64,000 nucleotides of DNA from Clostridium ihumii AP5 (GCF_000612845.1 NZ_CCAT010000012.1:62001-126000); one strand, 5' to 3'. Shown: positions 33,612 to 43,405, counted from the first letter of the stretch. Made by a program: numbers and translations. The notes: generated by a model not told the origin, from the letters alone.

Positions 33612-34706
33612 TTAAATTTCTTTCCAATATTTTATATCTTTTATACCAAGCCCAGGTTCATCTGTTAGTATAATTCGATTTTGATCAAAAGTAACGCCCC
33701 CTACAATAGGCTCATCCTCAAATTGAAGCATTGTGTCTAAATCAGAAGTTATCATATTCCCCTTTGCTGCTGCTATACTTGCTGCTGCTGTTATTCCTAT
33801 TTTACTTTCAATCATACATCCCATCATACATTTTATGCCCATGGTATCCGCCATATTATAAATTTTAATTGCATTATGAATACCACCACTTTTCATAAGT
33901 TTTAGATTTATATAATCACATGTTCTATTTTGTATAACTCTAAATGCTTCTGCTGTAGAATATCCAAATACTGATTCATCCGCAAGTATCATAGTGTCTA
34001 CATTGTCTTTTACTTGTTTCAATCCTTCTACATCCCAATACTTAACAGGTTGTTCTACAAATTCCACATTTAATTCTGCTTCTTCAAACTTTCTAATTAT
34101 CTTTATGGCTTCTTTAGGTGTCCATGCTTCGCTTCCATCTATTCTCAGTCTAACAGACTTTTTAATAGCTTTCCTTATAGCTTTAACTTTCTCAACATCC
34201 TCATCCAATGTTCCAAATCCTAATTTTATCTTTAAACTTGTATATCCTTCAAGCATTGCGTGAAGTGAATTTGATACCATATTTTCCAAACTATCGTGGA
34301 ATATAGTTATATCTGTTAATGTTTCTTTTTGCGTTCCGCCTAAAAACTTATACAATGGTATATTATATTTTTTTCCTAATAAATCATATATGGCTATGTC
34401 TATAGCTGCCTTTGCACTTGGATTTCCTTTTATACACATATCCATATCATTCATAACCCTATCTATAGACATAATCTCTTTACCTTTAATATACTTTTCT
34501 ATATATTTTATAGCTGCTATAATAGAGTTTTCTGTTTCTCCTGTTATCATAGGAGCTGGAGCTGCACTTCCATATCCCACCATACCTTCTTCTGAAATTA
34601 TTTTTATAACTACCTCTTCTGATGATTTAATTTCCCTGCTTGGCAGCTTATATAATTTCTTTAAAGGCATATCTAATTTTCCTATTTTTATTTCTTTTAT
34701 TTTCAT
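33612..34706 (-). CDS. Dipeptide epimerase (L-Ala-D/L-Glu epimerase type)
   Basis: This 364-aa enolase-superfamily enzyme is of the muconate-lactonising subgroup. Catalytic and metal residues are placed as expected: the KxK pair in SLKIKLGFG, Asp in RIDGSEAW, Glu in FVEQPV, Asp/Glu in ADESVF, and Lys in INLKLMKSGG. Such enzymes epimerise alanine-glutamate dipeptides from murein turnover, or other dipeptides. No peptidoglycan peptidase adjoins it, but dipeptidase PepV lies 1 kb away in the same orientation. The precise dipeptide specificity is not determinable. Confidence 0.88.
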   Translation of the reverse strand: MKIKEIKIGKLDMPLKKLYKLPSREIKSSEEVVIKIISEEGMVGYGSAAPAPMITGETENSIIAAIKYIEKYIKGKEIMSIDRVMNDMDMCIKGNPSAKAAIDIAIYDLLGKKYNIPLYKFLGGTQKETLTDITIFHDSLENMVSNSLHAMLEGYTSLKIKLGFGTLDEDVEKVKAIRKAIKKSVRLRIDGSEAWTPKEAIKIIRKFEEAELNVEFVEQPVKYWDVEGLKQVKDNVDTMILADESVFGYSTAEAFRVIQNRTCDYINLKLMKSGGIHNAIKIYNMADTMGIKCMMGCMIESKIGITAAASIAAAKGNMITSDLDTMLQFEDEPIVGGVTFDQNRIILTDEPGLGIKDIKYWKEI

Positions 34707-34881
34707 AAAACCACCCTTAAAACTTTTAAACTATTTACATATTTAATTATTGTAAATTAAAATTATTATATAATCATTTCTAATTATATAAGACGGCCTC
34801 CATTTTTATTACAAAATTTATTATTTTATTTTTAGATAAAAAAATATACATTTTCACAAACTACTAAAATAATTAATAATT

Positions 34882-35160
34882 TTAAGTTATTCTGTGTAAA
34901 ATGTAAATAAATATTATAAAGCTTAACTCAAAAAAGTTTAAAATTATAACAGATGAACATATATTAATAGCCGTTTTTTTGCTAACACACACAAATGAAA
35001 ACCTACATTCATCATCGCACTTAAATGCTCTTTTTAATTGTATCTTAGCAGTAATAAAACTAACTATAATAAGGATTAAACTTATTATACCCCAGTTATC
35101 AATATTAGAAAATAACAAGAGTATTGTAATAGCTAATGATACTAAAGATAATATTAACAT
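34882..35160 (-). CDS. Small membrane protein of unknown function (92 aa)
   Basis: The chosen ATG at 35160 follows GGAGAG at 7-nt spacing; the ATG at 35175 overlaps this SD. Three hydrophobic segments are seen: about 2-18, about 22-40 and about 67-88. Between the second and third is a charged loop with CDDECRFSFVC, whose cysteines might bind metal or form a disulfide. No family was recognised and no terminator was seen. Confidence 0.6.
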   Translation of the reverse strand: MLILSLVSLAITILLLFSNIDNWGIISLILIIVSFITAKIQLKRAFKCDDECRFSFVCVSKKTAINICSSVIILNFFELSFIIFIYILHRIT

Positions 35161-35580
35161 GTTACCGCTCTCCATAAATTTTTAATATTTAATAAATATT
35201 ATTTGTATTTTTTTGTTGCAATTTGGAATGTCCTAAATTAATTTTCCTAGGAAATTTTTCATCTTAGTAACTAAATCATGTGTGGTTATTTAAAATGAAT
35301 ATATTAAATTTTATTAACATATTTTTATTGATCTCATAACAATTTGGAATAAAAATAGATATTAATCTATTTGGATAATATTACTTTTCAATATTATTTT
35401 ATCTATAATCATACTATATTCGTATGATTATGCCTAATAAAATAATTTAATATTTTTATAAAAACCATTATATGATTATAACTCATATCTTGTTAATTTT
35501 TTTTAAATTGTTAACATTCCATTTATATTATATCATCTTTAATATATTTTTATCTATAATTAATTTAATCTTTTTTATAA
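35161..35580. other. Intergenic region with a cluster of three hairpins
   Basis: No gene was found. Three inverted repeats lie in a row: AAATAGAT-ATTA-ATCTATTT (about 35353-35372), an imperfect AATATTA/TATTATT pair (about 35377-35401), and TAATCATAC-TATATTC-GTATGATTA (about 35406-35430). CAATTTGGAAT occurs twice, near 35219 and 35340. The role is unknown; the region is upstream of the 92-aa membrane protein on its strand. Confidence 0.4.
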
Positions 35581-35581
35581 C

Positions 35582-35611
35582 AAAAAAACCCCTATTTTTA
35601 GGGGTTTTTCT
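35582..35611 (-). terminator. Terminator of pepV
   Basis: AACCCCTA and TAGGGGTT around a short T-rich loop, followed on the minus strand by TTTTTTTG, directly after the stop codon. Confidence 0.9.
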
Positions 35612-37003
35612 CTATTTTGCTAATTCATAAAGTGCATATGCATATATTTTTGCTAATTTTATTAATTCTTCAACATCTATATATTCGTTTGGTTGATGAA
35701 CTGTACTTGGTTGACCTATGAATGTTGGTCCAAAAGCTACTGTGTTAGGCATTTCTTTAGCATATGTTCCTCCACCTATTGACACAAATTTTGCTTCCTC
35801 TCCCATTTGCTCACTATAAGCTTTAGCTAATTTTTGAACTAATGGATGAGTTGTTTCAAAGTATAATGGCTCTTGATGTTTAAGATTTTCCATCATAATT
35901 CCTGTTCCTTCTAAAGTCTTACATAAAGGAGTCATCATATCATCTAAAGTTTTAGTAACTGGATATCTTAAGTTTAATACAGTTAATCCACGTTCTTTTG
36001 TTACATTTATTTGACCTAAGTTAAATGATAATTTTCCTGATGGTTCATCTTCAAGATAAACACCAAAACTTTTTCCATCCACTTCCATTCCAACTTTTTC
36101 AGCAAAGAATTTAACATAGTTTGATACATCATCATTTCCAAGTTCAAGTGTTGCTAAGAAAGTTATAAGTTGCATTATTGCATTTTTTCCTAATTCTGGT
36201 GTACTTCCATGTCCAGAAACACCTATTGATTTAATAGTTACTTTATTTCCTTCTATTTCAGCACTCATTTCATATGATTTTTCTTTAGCAAAAGCTTCTA
36301 ATGCAGATTTTACTTCTGCTGCTTTTTCGCATGTTAGTATAGCTTCACAATAATCTGGAACCATATTGGGAGCATTTCCTCCAACTATACTTTCTATAAC
36401 TATTTCACCATTACCTGCTACTGCAAAATTTTGAGCTAGTTCAAATATTGTTATACCTTTTTCTCCATTTATTATTGGGAAATCAGCATCTGGTGTAAAT
36501 GCTAATACTGGAGCTTTTTCTTTTTCTAAGTAATATGGTATATCTAATCCACCAGTTTCTTCATTTGTTCCAAATATAACTCTTATTCTTTTTGACATTG
36601 GTAAGTTTGCTTCTTCTATAGCTTTTAAAGCATATAAACAAGCAACAACTGGTCCTTTATCATCTGAAGTTCCTCTTCCATACATCTTTCCATCATGTAT
36701 TTCAGCTGCATATGGTGGGTGTATCCATCCATCTCCTTCTGGTACTAAGTCTAAATGTCCAAGAGAAGCTACATATTCTTCACCTTCACCAATTTCAGCA
36801 TATCCTGCATATCCATCAACATTAACTGTTTTAAAACCTAATTTTTCTGACATTTTTAACGCACATTGTAAAGCTTTGTCTACATCTTCACCAAATGGCA
36901 TTCCTGGTTTTGGTTCTCCTTCTAAGCTTCTTATTTTAACTAATTCTTGTGTAGAAGCTATTATTTCCTCACGCATTTCATCAATTCTTTTATTCATATC
37001 CAT
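35612..37003 (-). CDS. pepV: Dipeptidase PepV (M20 family)
   Basis: This 463-aa zinc dipeptidase has the M20 metal-binding motifs: SLGHLDLVPEGDGW, YGRGTSDDKGPVVA, GTNEETGGLDI and a late FVSIGGGTYAKEMPN. It cleaves dipeptides in the cytoplasm. An SD AAAGGAAG precedes the ATG. The length and domain order match PepV rather than carboxypeptidase or DapE. It is a single-gene unit. Confidence 0.92.
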   Translation of the reverse strand: MDMNKRIDEMREEIIASTQELVKIRSLEGEPKPGMPFGEDVDKALQCALKMSEKLGFKTVNVDGYAGYAEIGEGEEYVASLGHLDLVPEGDGWIHPPYAAEIHDGKMYGRGTSDDKGPVVACLYALKAIEEANLPMSKRIRVIFGTNEETGGLDIPYYLEKEKAPVLAFTPDADFPIINGEKGITIFELAQNFAVAGNGEIVIESIVGGNAPNMVPDYCEAILTCEKAAEVKSALEAFAKEKSYEMSAEIEGNKVTIKSIGVSGHGSTPELGKNAIMQLITFLATLELGNDDVSNYVKFFAEKVGMEVDGKSFGVYLEDEPSGKLSFNLGQINVTKERGLTVLNLRYPVTKTLDDMMTPLCKTLEGTGIMMENLKHQEPLYFETTHPLVQKLAKAYSEQMGEEAKFVSIGGGTYAKEMPNTVAFGPTFIGQPSTVHQPNEYIDVEELIKLAKIYAYALYELAK

Positions 37004-37230
37004 ATATATAACTTCCTTTCTTGGAAAATAATTTGTTTTTTTAACAATTTGTTAACTTATAATCTTATTATTACACTTTTTCTGAATAAACTCAATAATG
37101 AAATCAAATTTTCTTCGAAATTCTGTAATTGTTTTCAAATTTAATATAATATTACTTTATTTTTATACAAATTTCAAAAATTATTCTAAATATTTTGTAT
37201 TATTTTGCAGAATTATCATTATCTTCTAGA

Positions 37231-37737
37231 TTACTTTAATTTGCCTATTCTATTAAATGGTAATATTACAAATTGTGCTTTCCCTTTTATATACTTGTAA
37301 TCTATATAAGGATTCTGCCAAACTCTAGCATCTAAAGATGTTGCTCTATTATCCCCTGCAAAAAAATAACAATTTTCAGGAACATCAAAAATTCCAGTTT
37401 TATCACTATTATTTACTACATATGGTTCATCTAATTTTTCATTATTTACATATACAGTACCATCCCCCATAAACTCTATATGATCACCTGGAAGCCCTAT
37501 TACTCTTTTCACTAACTTCTCTTCTAACTCTTCTGATTTAAATACTAATATATCTCCTCTTTTTATAGATTTTTGACTATGTACTACAGTACAAAAAATT
37601 CTATCCTTTAATTGTATTGTAGGAAGCATTGAACCTGTTGGAACATTTATATTAAAAAATACAAATTTATTTATTATAATAGCCAATATTGCAGCTATAA
37701 CAATTATGCTTCCCCATTCTTTTAAAAATTTTTTCAT
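37231..37737 (-). CDS. lepB: Signal peptidase I (second tandem copy)
   Basis: Type I leader peptidase removes signal peptides outside the membrane. One N-terminal membrane anchor (about 8-28), the catalytic Ser in VPTGSMLPTI and the catalytic Lys in LVKRVIGLPGD are present, plus FFAGDNRATSLDAR. About 168 aa is the short Gram-positive form. The ATG at 37737 has AGGAGG just upstream, inside the first codons of the longer frame. It lies 200 nt downstream of a very similar copy. Confidence 0.95.
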   Translation of the reverse strand: MKKFLKEWGSIIVIAAILAIIINKFVFFNINVPTGSMLPTIQLKDRIFCTVVHSQKSIKRGDILVFKSEELEEKLVKRVIGLPGDHIEFMGDGTVYVNNEKLDEPYVVNNSDKTGIFDVPENCYFFAGDNRATSLDARVWQNPYIDYKYIKGKAQFVILPFNRIGKLK

Positions 37738-37918
37738 TTTCGTCCTCCTCATATAATTAAATTTCTAATTCTTCTTAATTAAATCGTTACTAAATTTAAT
37801 CTCATGCTTCTTTTCATATATAAATTATACGTTTAAACATATCTTTAATTCAACATTATATATTAATATATAATGGATAGTACTTACTTATATTTTTTTG
37901 TTATTCAAATTTTTATAT

Positions 37919-37950
37919 AATAAAAACTAGATATTTATAAATATCTAGTT
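37919..37950 (-). terminator. Terminator between the two signal peptidase genes
   Basis: ACTAGATATTTATAAATATCTAGT is a near-perfect palindrome followed on the minus strand by TTTTTATTA, just after the stop codon of the first copy. Confidence 0.85.
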
Positions 37951-38466
37951 CTATTCTAATTTTCCAAATCTACTAAATGGAAGTACTGTAAATCTTGCTT
38001 TTCCTTTTATATCATCATATTTTATATATGGTTCTACCCAAAATCTTGCATCAAGTGAATTATTTCTATTGTCTCCTATAAATACATAGGAATCCTCTGG
38101 AACATCAAATACAGCTTCTTTATCACTATTATTTTGTACATATGGCTCCTCTAGCTTTTTACCATTAACTAAAACACTTCCATCATTTTTAAATTCTATA
38201 TGCTCTCCTGGAAGTCCTATTACTCTTTTCACTAACTTTTCTTGTAATTCTTTAGACTTAAATACTACTATATCTCCTCTTTCTATAGACTTCTTACTAT
38301 GTATTACTGTGCAAAATATTTTATCACCTGGCTTTATAGTTGGATACATTGATTCTGTTGGCACACTTATATTAAAAAATGCAAACATATTAATAAAAGA
38401 TGCAAGTATCACAGCAGAAACTATAGGAATTCCCCATTCCTTAAAAAACTTTTTTACTAATTCCAC
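37951..38466 (-). CDS. lepB: Signal peptidase I (first tandem copy)
   Basis: This 171-aa enzyme parallels the neighbouring copy almost residue by residue (KEWGIPIVSAVILASFIN anchor, VPTESMYPTI around Ser, LVKRVIGLPGEH around Lys, FIGDNRNNSLDARFW). The start is GTG at 38466, with AGGAGGAG 7 nt upstream. The two copies are separated by a terminator, so they are probably transcribed independently. Tandem duplication is the simplest origin. Confidence 0.95.
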   Translation of the reverse strand: MELVKKFFKEWGIPIVSAVILASFINMFAFFNISVPTESMYPTIKPGDKIFCTVIHSKKSIERGDIVVFKSKELQEKLVKRVIGLPGEHIEFKNDGSVLVNGKKLEEPYVQNNSDKEAVFDVPEDSYVFIGDNRNNSLDARFWVEPYIKYDDIKGKARFTVLPFSRFGKLE

Positions 38467-38636
38467 TTAAAACTCCTCCTGTTTAAAATATAAACCATAA
38501 ACTATTATACCTATACGATTTTAATTTTAGTTTAAATATAATCCTTACCCAATATATCATGCTTTAAAATTATTTGTAAATTACTTTATAATTATATCAT
38601 ATAGGTTTACAGACTTGTATTTTAATTTTAAAAGTA

Positions 38637-38662
38637 AAAAGAGAGAATCTCTTCTCCCTTAA
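38637..38662 (-). terminator. Terminator of the purine operon
   Basis: AAGGGAGAA-GAGA-TTCTCTCTT (one G-T pair) followed by TTTAC and more T on the minus strand, 16 nt after the purD stop codon. Confidence 0.7.
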
Positions 38663-38677
38663 TTAAAAAAATAAATT

Positions 38678-39922
38678 TTATTTACCAATATCTTTTCTAT
38701 AATACATTCCATCAAATTTTATATTTTCTATTCCAGCATATGCATTAGCTCTAGCTTGTTCAAGAGTTTTTCCTATAGATGTAACTCCTAAAACTCTTCC
38801 GCCATTAGTTAATAACTTTCCATCCTCTTCTTTTACACCTGCAAAAAAAGTTTTAGCTTTAGAGTTATCTATACCTGTTATTTCAAAACCCTTTTCATAT
38901 TTTTTAGGATATCCTTTAGATGCTCCTATTACACAACAAGCATATGCATTTTTAAATAATACTTTTATATTTTTCAAATTCTTATTTATTGCACTATCTA
39001 TAACATCTACTAAGTCGCTCTCCATTAGTGGCAATACTACTTGTGTTTCCGGATCACCCATTCTCACATTGTATTCTAATAGATATACACCTTTTTTAGT
39101 AATCATAACCCCAAAGAATATTATTCCAATATAGTCTAAATTCTCTTTTTTAATACCTTCTAATGTAGGTATCATTATATTTTCACTAAAATCTTTTAAT
39201 ACTTCATCTGTACAATATGGATTAGGTGCTATTGTTCCCATCCCACCAGTATTTAATCCTGTATTTCCTTCTCCTATAGCTTTATGATCTTTAGATGATA
39301 TAAACGGTATTATTACTTCCCCATCTGTTATAGAAAGTATTGATGCTTCTACACCTTCTAAAAATTCTTCTATTACTATAGTTTTTCCTGCATCACCTAA
39401 AGTTCTATTTTCCATTAATTCTTTTACGGCATCTATGGCTTCTTCTCTAGTACTTGCAATAATTACACCTTTCCCTGCTGCTAATCCGTCTGCTTTTACA
39501 ACTACAGGTATTTCACATCTTTCAACATATCTTAATGCTTCATCTAAGTTATCAAAGTTTCCATACTCTGCTGTTTTAACACCATATTTTCTCATAAAAT
39601 CTTTTGAAAAGGCTTTACTTCCCTCTAACTTTGCTGCTTCTTTACTTGGTCCAAATATTTTAAGTCCACGTGATTTAAACTCATCCACTATACCATCACA
39701 TAATTCCTTCTCTGGACCTACAATTGTTAAATCAATTTTATTTTCTTCTGCAAAATTAGCTAATTCTTCAATAGTACTTAAATTTACATTTTCACATTTT
39801 TCTTCAACTGCGGTTCCACCATTGCCTTTAGAACAATAAATTTTTTCTACCTTAGAGCTTTGTGCTATTTTGTATGCTAAAGCATGCTCTCTTCCACCAT
39901 TGCCTATTAATAAAACTTTCAT
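38678..39922 (-). CDS. purD: Phosphoribosylamine-glycine ligase
   Basis: This ATP-grasp enzyme joins glycine to phosphoribosylamine, step 2 of purine synthesis. The N-terminal GNGGREHALA, VVKADGLAAGKGVIIA, NTGGMGTIAPNPYC and VRMGDPETQVVLP are standard. The 414-aa length is normal. SD GGAGGG is 5 nt before the ATG. It is the last gene of purL-E-C-F-M-N-H-D. Confidence 0.97.
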   Translation of the reverse strand: MKVLLIGNGGREHALAYKIAQSSKVEKIYCSKGNGGTAVEEKCENVNLSTIEELANFAEENKIDLTIVGPEKELCDGIVDEFKSRGLKIFGPSKEAAKLEGSKAFSKDFMRKYGVKTAEYGNFDNLDEALRYVERCEIPVVVKADGLAAGKGVIIASTREEAIDAVKELMENRTLGDAGKTIVIEEFLEGVEASILSITDGEVIIPFISSKDHKAIGEGNTGLNTGGMGTIAPNPYCTDEVLKDFSENIMIPTLEGIKKENLDYIGIIFFGVMITKKGVYLLEYNVRMGDPETQVVLPLMESDLVDVIDSAINKNLKNIKVLFKNAYACCVIGASKGYPKKYEKGFEITGIDNSKAKTFFAGVKEEDGKLLTNGGRVLGVTSIGKTLEQARANAYAGIENIKFDGMYYRKDIGK

Positions 39923-39965
39923 ACTGACCCTCCAAAACTCTTAAACTTATAATGAAATAAACAAT

Positions 39966-41468
39966 TTAATGTTTAAAATGTCTTAATCCACTAAATACCA
40001 TAGCTATTCCATGCTCATTACATGCTTCTATTGATTCTTCATCTCTTATTGATCCACCAGGTTGAATTATAGCTCTAACATTTGATTTTGCTATTTCATC
40101 TACACAATCTCTAAATGGGAAATATGCATCTGATGCTAAAACAACTGCACCTTCGCCTCTTTCTAGAGCTTCATTAGTTGCCCATATTCTATTAACCTGT
40201 CCACCAGCTATACCTATTGCTCTTTTATTGTTTGATACAACTATTGCATTTGATTTTACATATTTACATACTTTCATTGCAAATAAAAGTTCATCTAATT
40301 CCTCTTTATTTGGAGATTTTTTTGTAACGACCTTTAATTCAGTATTTAACTCAGTATCTCTATCTTGAACCAATAATCCACCATCAATAGATACTACTTC
40401 TTTTATCTCACTTGGTTTTGAAGTACATTTTATAACTCTTAAATTCTTTTTAGATTTTAAAACTTCTATAGCTTCTTCTGTAAAATCTGGTGCTATAACT
40501 ATTTCAAGGAATATTTTAATCATTTCTTCTGCTGATTCTTTATCAACAGTCCTATTTAATGCAACTATACCACCAAATATTGACATTGGATCACATTCAT
40601 AAGCTTTAACATATGCATCTTTAACATTATCACCTATAGCAACTCCACAAGGTGTATTATGTTTTAATCCACAACAAGCAATTTCTTCAAATTCATTAAC
40701 AACTTTCCATGCAATATCCATATCTTTAATATTATTATAAGAAAGTTCTTTTCCATTTAACTTTTCTATATTGTTCATCATTCCAAGACCATTAGTATTT
40801 TTGTATACTACTGCATTTTGATGACTATTTTCACCATATCTTAATCTATTTTCTTTTACATAAGATGCTGTAAAATACTCTTCTTCAGATTCATTTTCTA
40901 ATAAGAACTTACATATTGCTGCATCATATGCAGATGTTAAATTAAATACTTTTGCTGCATATTCTTTTCTTGTTTTGTAGTCAACATCTCCACTTTCTGA
41001 TATTTGATTCATAACTTCACTATAATCATTAATATCACTTATAACAAGTACATCTTTAAAATTCTTAGATGCACTTCTTAACATGCTTGGCCCACCAATA
41101 TCTATAAATTCTATTTTATCTTCAAATGTTATATCTTCTTTTACTTTTTCGAAAAAAGGATACAAGTTTACACATACTAAATCTATTGTTTGTATACTTC
41201 TTTCTTCTAAAGTTTTCATATGTTCTTCGTTATCTCTAAGAGCTAATATTCCACCATGAATATTTGGATGAAGTGTTTTCACTCTTCCATCTAACATTTC
41301 ATCAGCTTTTGTAATTTCACATACTTCCAAAACTTTAACATTATTTTCTTTTAAATATTTATAAGTCCCACCACTTGATATAATCTCAACATTTCTTTCC
41401 TCTAAAAATTTAGCAAATTCTAATACATTTGTTTTATCAAAAACACTTATTAAAGCTCTTTTTATCAT
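39966..41468 (-). CDS. purH: Bifunctional AICAR transformylase/IMP cyclohydrolase
   Basis: This enzyme does the last two steps of IMP formation. The N-terminal cyclohydrolase domain starts [13 protein letters not shown] and contains [16 protein letters not shown]; the C-terminal transformylase domain contains [14 protein letters not shown] and [14 protein letters not shown] and ends [19 protein letters not shown]. The 500-aa length is complete. SD GAGAGG precedes the ATG. Confidence 0.97.
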   Translation of the reverse strand: MIKRALISVFDKTNVLEFAKFLEERNVEIISSGGTYKYLKENNVKVLEVCEITKADEMLDGRVKTLHPNIHGGILALRDNEEHMKTLEERSIQTIDLVCVNLYPFFEKVKEDITFEDKIEFIDIGGPSMLRSASKNFKDVLVISDINDYSEVMNQISESGDVDYKTRKEYAAKVFNLTSAYDAAICKFLLENESEEEYFTASYVKENRLRYGENSHQNAVVYKNTNGLGMMNNIEKLNGKELSYNNIKDMDIAWKVVNEFEEIACCGLKHNTPCGVAIGDNVKDAYVKAYECDPMSIFGGIVALNRTVDKESAEEMIKIFLEIVIAPDFTEEAIEVLKSKKNLRVIKCTSKPSEIKEVVSIDGGLLVQDRDTELNTELKVVTKKSPNKEELDELLFAMKVCKYVKSNAIVVSNNKRAIGIAGGQVNRIWATNEALERGEGAVVLASDAYFPFRDCVDEIAKSNVRAIIQPGGSIRDEESIEACNEHGIAMVFSGLRHFKH

Positions 41469-41496
41469 AATGCAATACCTCTCTTTATCCTTTTAA

Positions 41497-42111
41497 CTAA
41501 TCTATTACTTCTACTTGTCTTCCACTTACTTTAATTTTATTTTCACTAATAAGTTTTATAGCTTCTGACAAAGCCTCATGCTCTTTTTCTAATATTCTTT
41601 TTTGTAACATTTCTGCAGTGTCATTGTTTATTACTGGAACTATTTTTTGTAGTATTATTGCTCCAGTATCAGTCCCTTCATCAACAAAATGAACAGTACA
41701 GCCACTGAATTTAACTCCATACTCTATTGCTGCTTCATGAACTTTAATTCCATACATTCCTTTTCCACAAAAACTTGGTATTAAAGATGGATGAATATTT
41801 ATAATTTTACCCTTAAAACATTCTATAAAATCAGCCTTTAATATTGATGTAAATCCTGCTAATACTATTAAATCCACTTTGTTTTTTAAAAACTTTAATA
41901 AATGACTACTCAAGTTTTCCTTATATTTTTTTCTATCAAAAACCATTGTTTCTATGTTGTTATACTTTGCTCTTTCAATACCATATACATTTTCTCTATC
42001 ACTTATCACATATGATATTTCACAATTATTTAAATAACCACTTTTCACATTATCTATAATGCTTTGAAGATTAGTTCCTCCACCAGATATTAAGACTGCT
42101 ATTTTAAGCAA
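41497..42111 (-). CDS. purN: Phosphoribosylglycinamide formyltransferase
   Basis: This enzyme transfers a formyl group from 10-formyl-THF to GAR. ISGGGTNLQSI, and the catalytic region around INIHPSLIPSFCGKGMYG with HFVDEGTDTGAIILQ, are typical. The start is TTG at 42111, within the end of purM (13-nt overlap); its SD GGGGGTGAAGG lies in the last purM codons. The 204-aa length is normal. Confidence 0.96.
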   Translation of the reverse strand: MLKIAVLISGGGTNLQSIIDNVKSGYLNNCEISYVISDRENVYGIERAKYNNIETMVFDRKKYKENLSSHLLKFLKNKVDLIVLAGFTSILKADFIECFKGKIINIHPSLIPSFCGKGMYGIKVHEAAIEYGVKFSGCTVHFVDEGTDTGAIILQKIVPVINNDTAEMLQKRILEKEHEALSEAIKLISENKIKVSGRQVEVID

Positions 42112-43097
42112 ACGCCTTCACCCCCAGCTTGTACTGTTCCAATTTTATACGCTTTTTCACCCATATCTTCTAACATCTTTATTACATCTTCTTCATCATT
42201 TTTATCTACTGCAAGAACCATGCCAATTCCCATATTGTAAGTATTAAACATATGTTCTTCTTCTACACCTTGTTTCATTAAATACTTAAATATTTCTGGA
42301 ATTTCAAAAGAATTCTTATCTATTACAGCTGTAAAATTCTCCTTAAACATTCTTGGTATATTTTCATAAAAACCACCACCAGTTATATGTGACATACCTT
42401 TGATATCAAATCTTTCAATAAGTTTTAATATTGATTTTACATAAATTTTAGTAGGTTCTAATAATATTTCTCCTAATGTTTTTTCACCTAATTTTTCACT
42501 ATAATCTTTAACAATTTTTCTAACTAATGAATATCCATTACTATGAACTCCTGAAGAAGCTATTCCTATTAATGAGTTACCTTCTTTTATCTTGCTACCA
42601 TCTATAATTTTATCTTTATCTACTATTCCAACTGCAAATCCAGCTAAATCATAATCTCCATCTTTATACATGCCTGGCATTTCTGCTGTTTCTCCACCAA
42701 TTAATGCTGCATTAGATTGTACACAACCTTCTGATACACCTTTTACTATATCTGCTGCAATATTTGAATCTAATTTCCCACATGCTATATAGTCTAGAAA
42801 AAATAATGGTTTAGCTCCATGACATAAAATATCATTAACACACATAGCCACACAATCTATTCCTACTGTATCAAATTTATTAAGTTTTATAGCAATTTCA
42901 AGCTTTGTTCCTACCCCATCTGTACCTGATACCAAAACAGGATTTTTAAATCCGTTTCCTATTTCAACCATTCCTGCAAAACTTCCAATTCCATTTAACA
43001 CATTTGATGTCATAGTTCTTTTAGTGTATTCCTTCATTAATTTTACTGCTTTATATCCCTCTTCTATATTAACTCCTGCTTCTTTATAAGTTATCAT
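42099..43097 (-). CDS. purM: Phosphoribosylformylglycinamidine cyclo-ligase
   Basis: AIR synthetase closes the imidazole ring with ATP. The motifs VLVSGTDGVGTKLEIA, DCVAMCVNDILCHGAKPLFF and HITGGGFYENIPRM are typical. The 332-aa length is normal. SD GGAAAGAG is 6 nt upstream of the ATG. A 490-nt gap with repeat copy D and a hairpin separates it from purF. Confidence 0.97.
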   Translation of the reverse strand: MITYKEAGVNIEEGYKAVKLMKEYTKRTMTSNVLNGIGSFAGMVEIGNGFKNPVLVSGTDGVGTKLEIAIKLNKFDTVGIDCVAMCVNDILCHGAKPLFFLDYIACGKLDSNIAADIVKGVSEGCVQSNAALIGGETAEMPGMYKDGDYDLAGFAVGIVDKDKIIDGSKIKEGNSLIGIASSGVHSNGYSLVRKIVKDYSEKLGEKTLGEILLEPTKIYVKSILKLIERFDIKGMSHITGGGFYENIPRMFKENFTAVIDKNSFEIPEIFKYLMKQGVEEEHMFNTYNMGIGMVLAVDKNDEEDVIKMLEDMGEKAYKIGTVQAGGEGVCLK

Positions 43098-43201
43098 AAT
43101 AATCTCTTTCCTTTCTCAAACCATTTATTAAATTGATTTTCAAATTATTAACTTACTACTCATATAGTGTTTTCAAACTAATGTCTTAAATTATCCCTTT
43201 G

Positions 43202-43405
43202 CTATAGGGTTCAAAGTTTAAATAACACATTTATCAATTGAAAAACTTTTTTTCTTTCAATACTACTATTCTCATTTAATATTTTTATCAAATCATACTA
43301 TTAACAATTTGTTCTACAAATTGATTTTTAAAAAACTGAGCTTTCAGTTTTATCCTTCATTATTAATTGTTCATCGTTAATTGTTAATTTTGCTACTATA
43401 CTTAA
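43202..43405 (+). repeat. Dispersed structured repeat, copy D
   Basis: It begins CTATAGGGTTCAAAGTTTAA with the alternative head (TTTATCAATTGAAAAACTTT) shared with A2, and then a tail nearly identical to B: AATTTGT-TCT-ACAAATT (43306-43322), AAAACTGA-GCTT-TCAGTTTT (43332-43351), then CATTATTAATTGTTCATCG. The left outer arm is shortened compared with B. It lies within the purine operon between purF and purM. Confidence 0.75.

Noticed and set aside
39435-39839. 134-codon plus-strand frame opposite purD
   Set aside because: It lies wholly inside a conserved gene on the other strand, with no SD and no recognisable domain.
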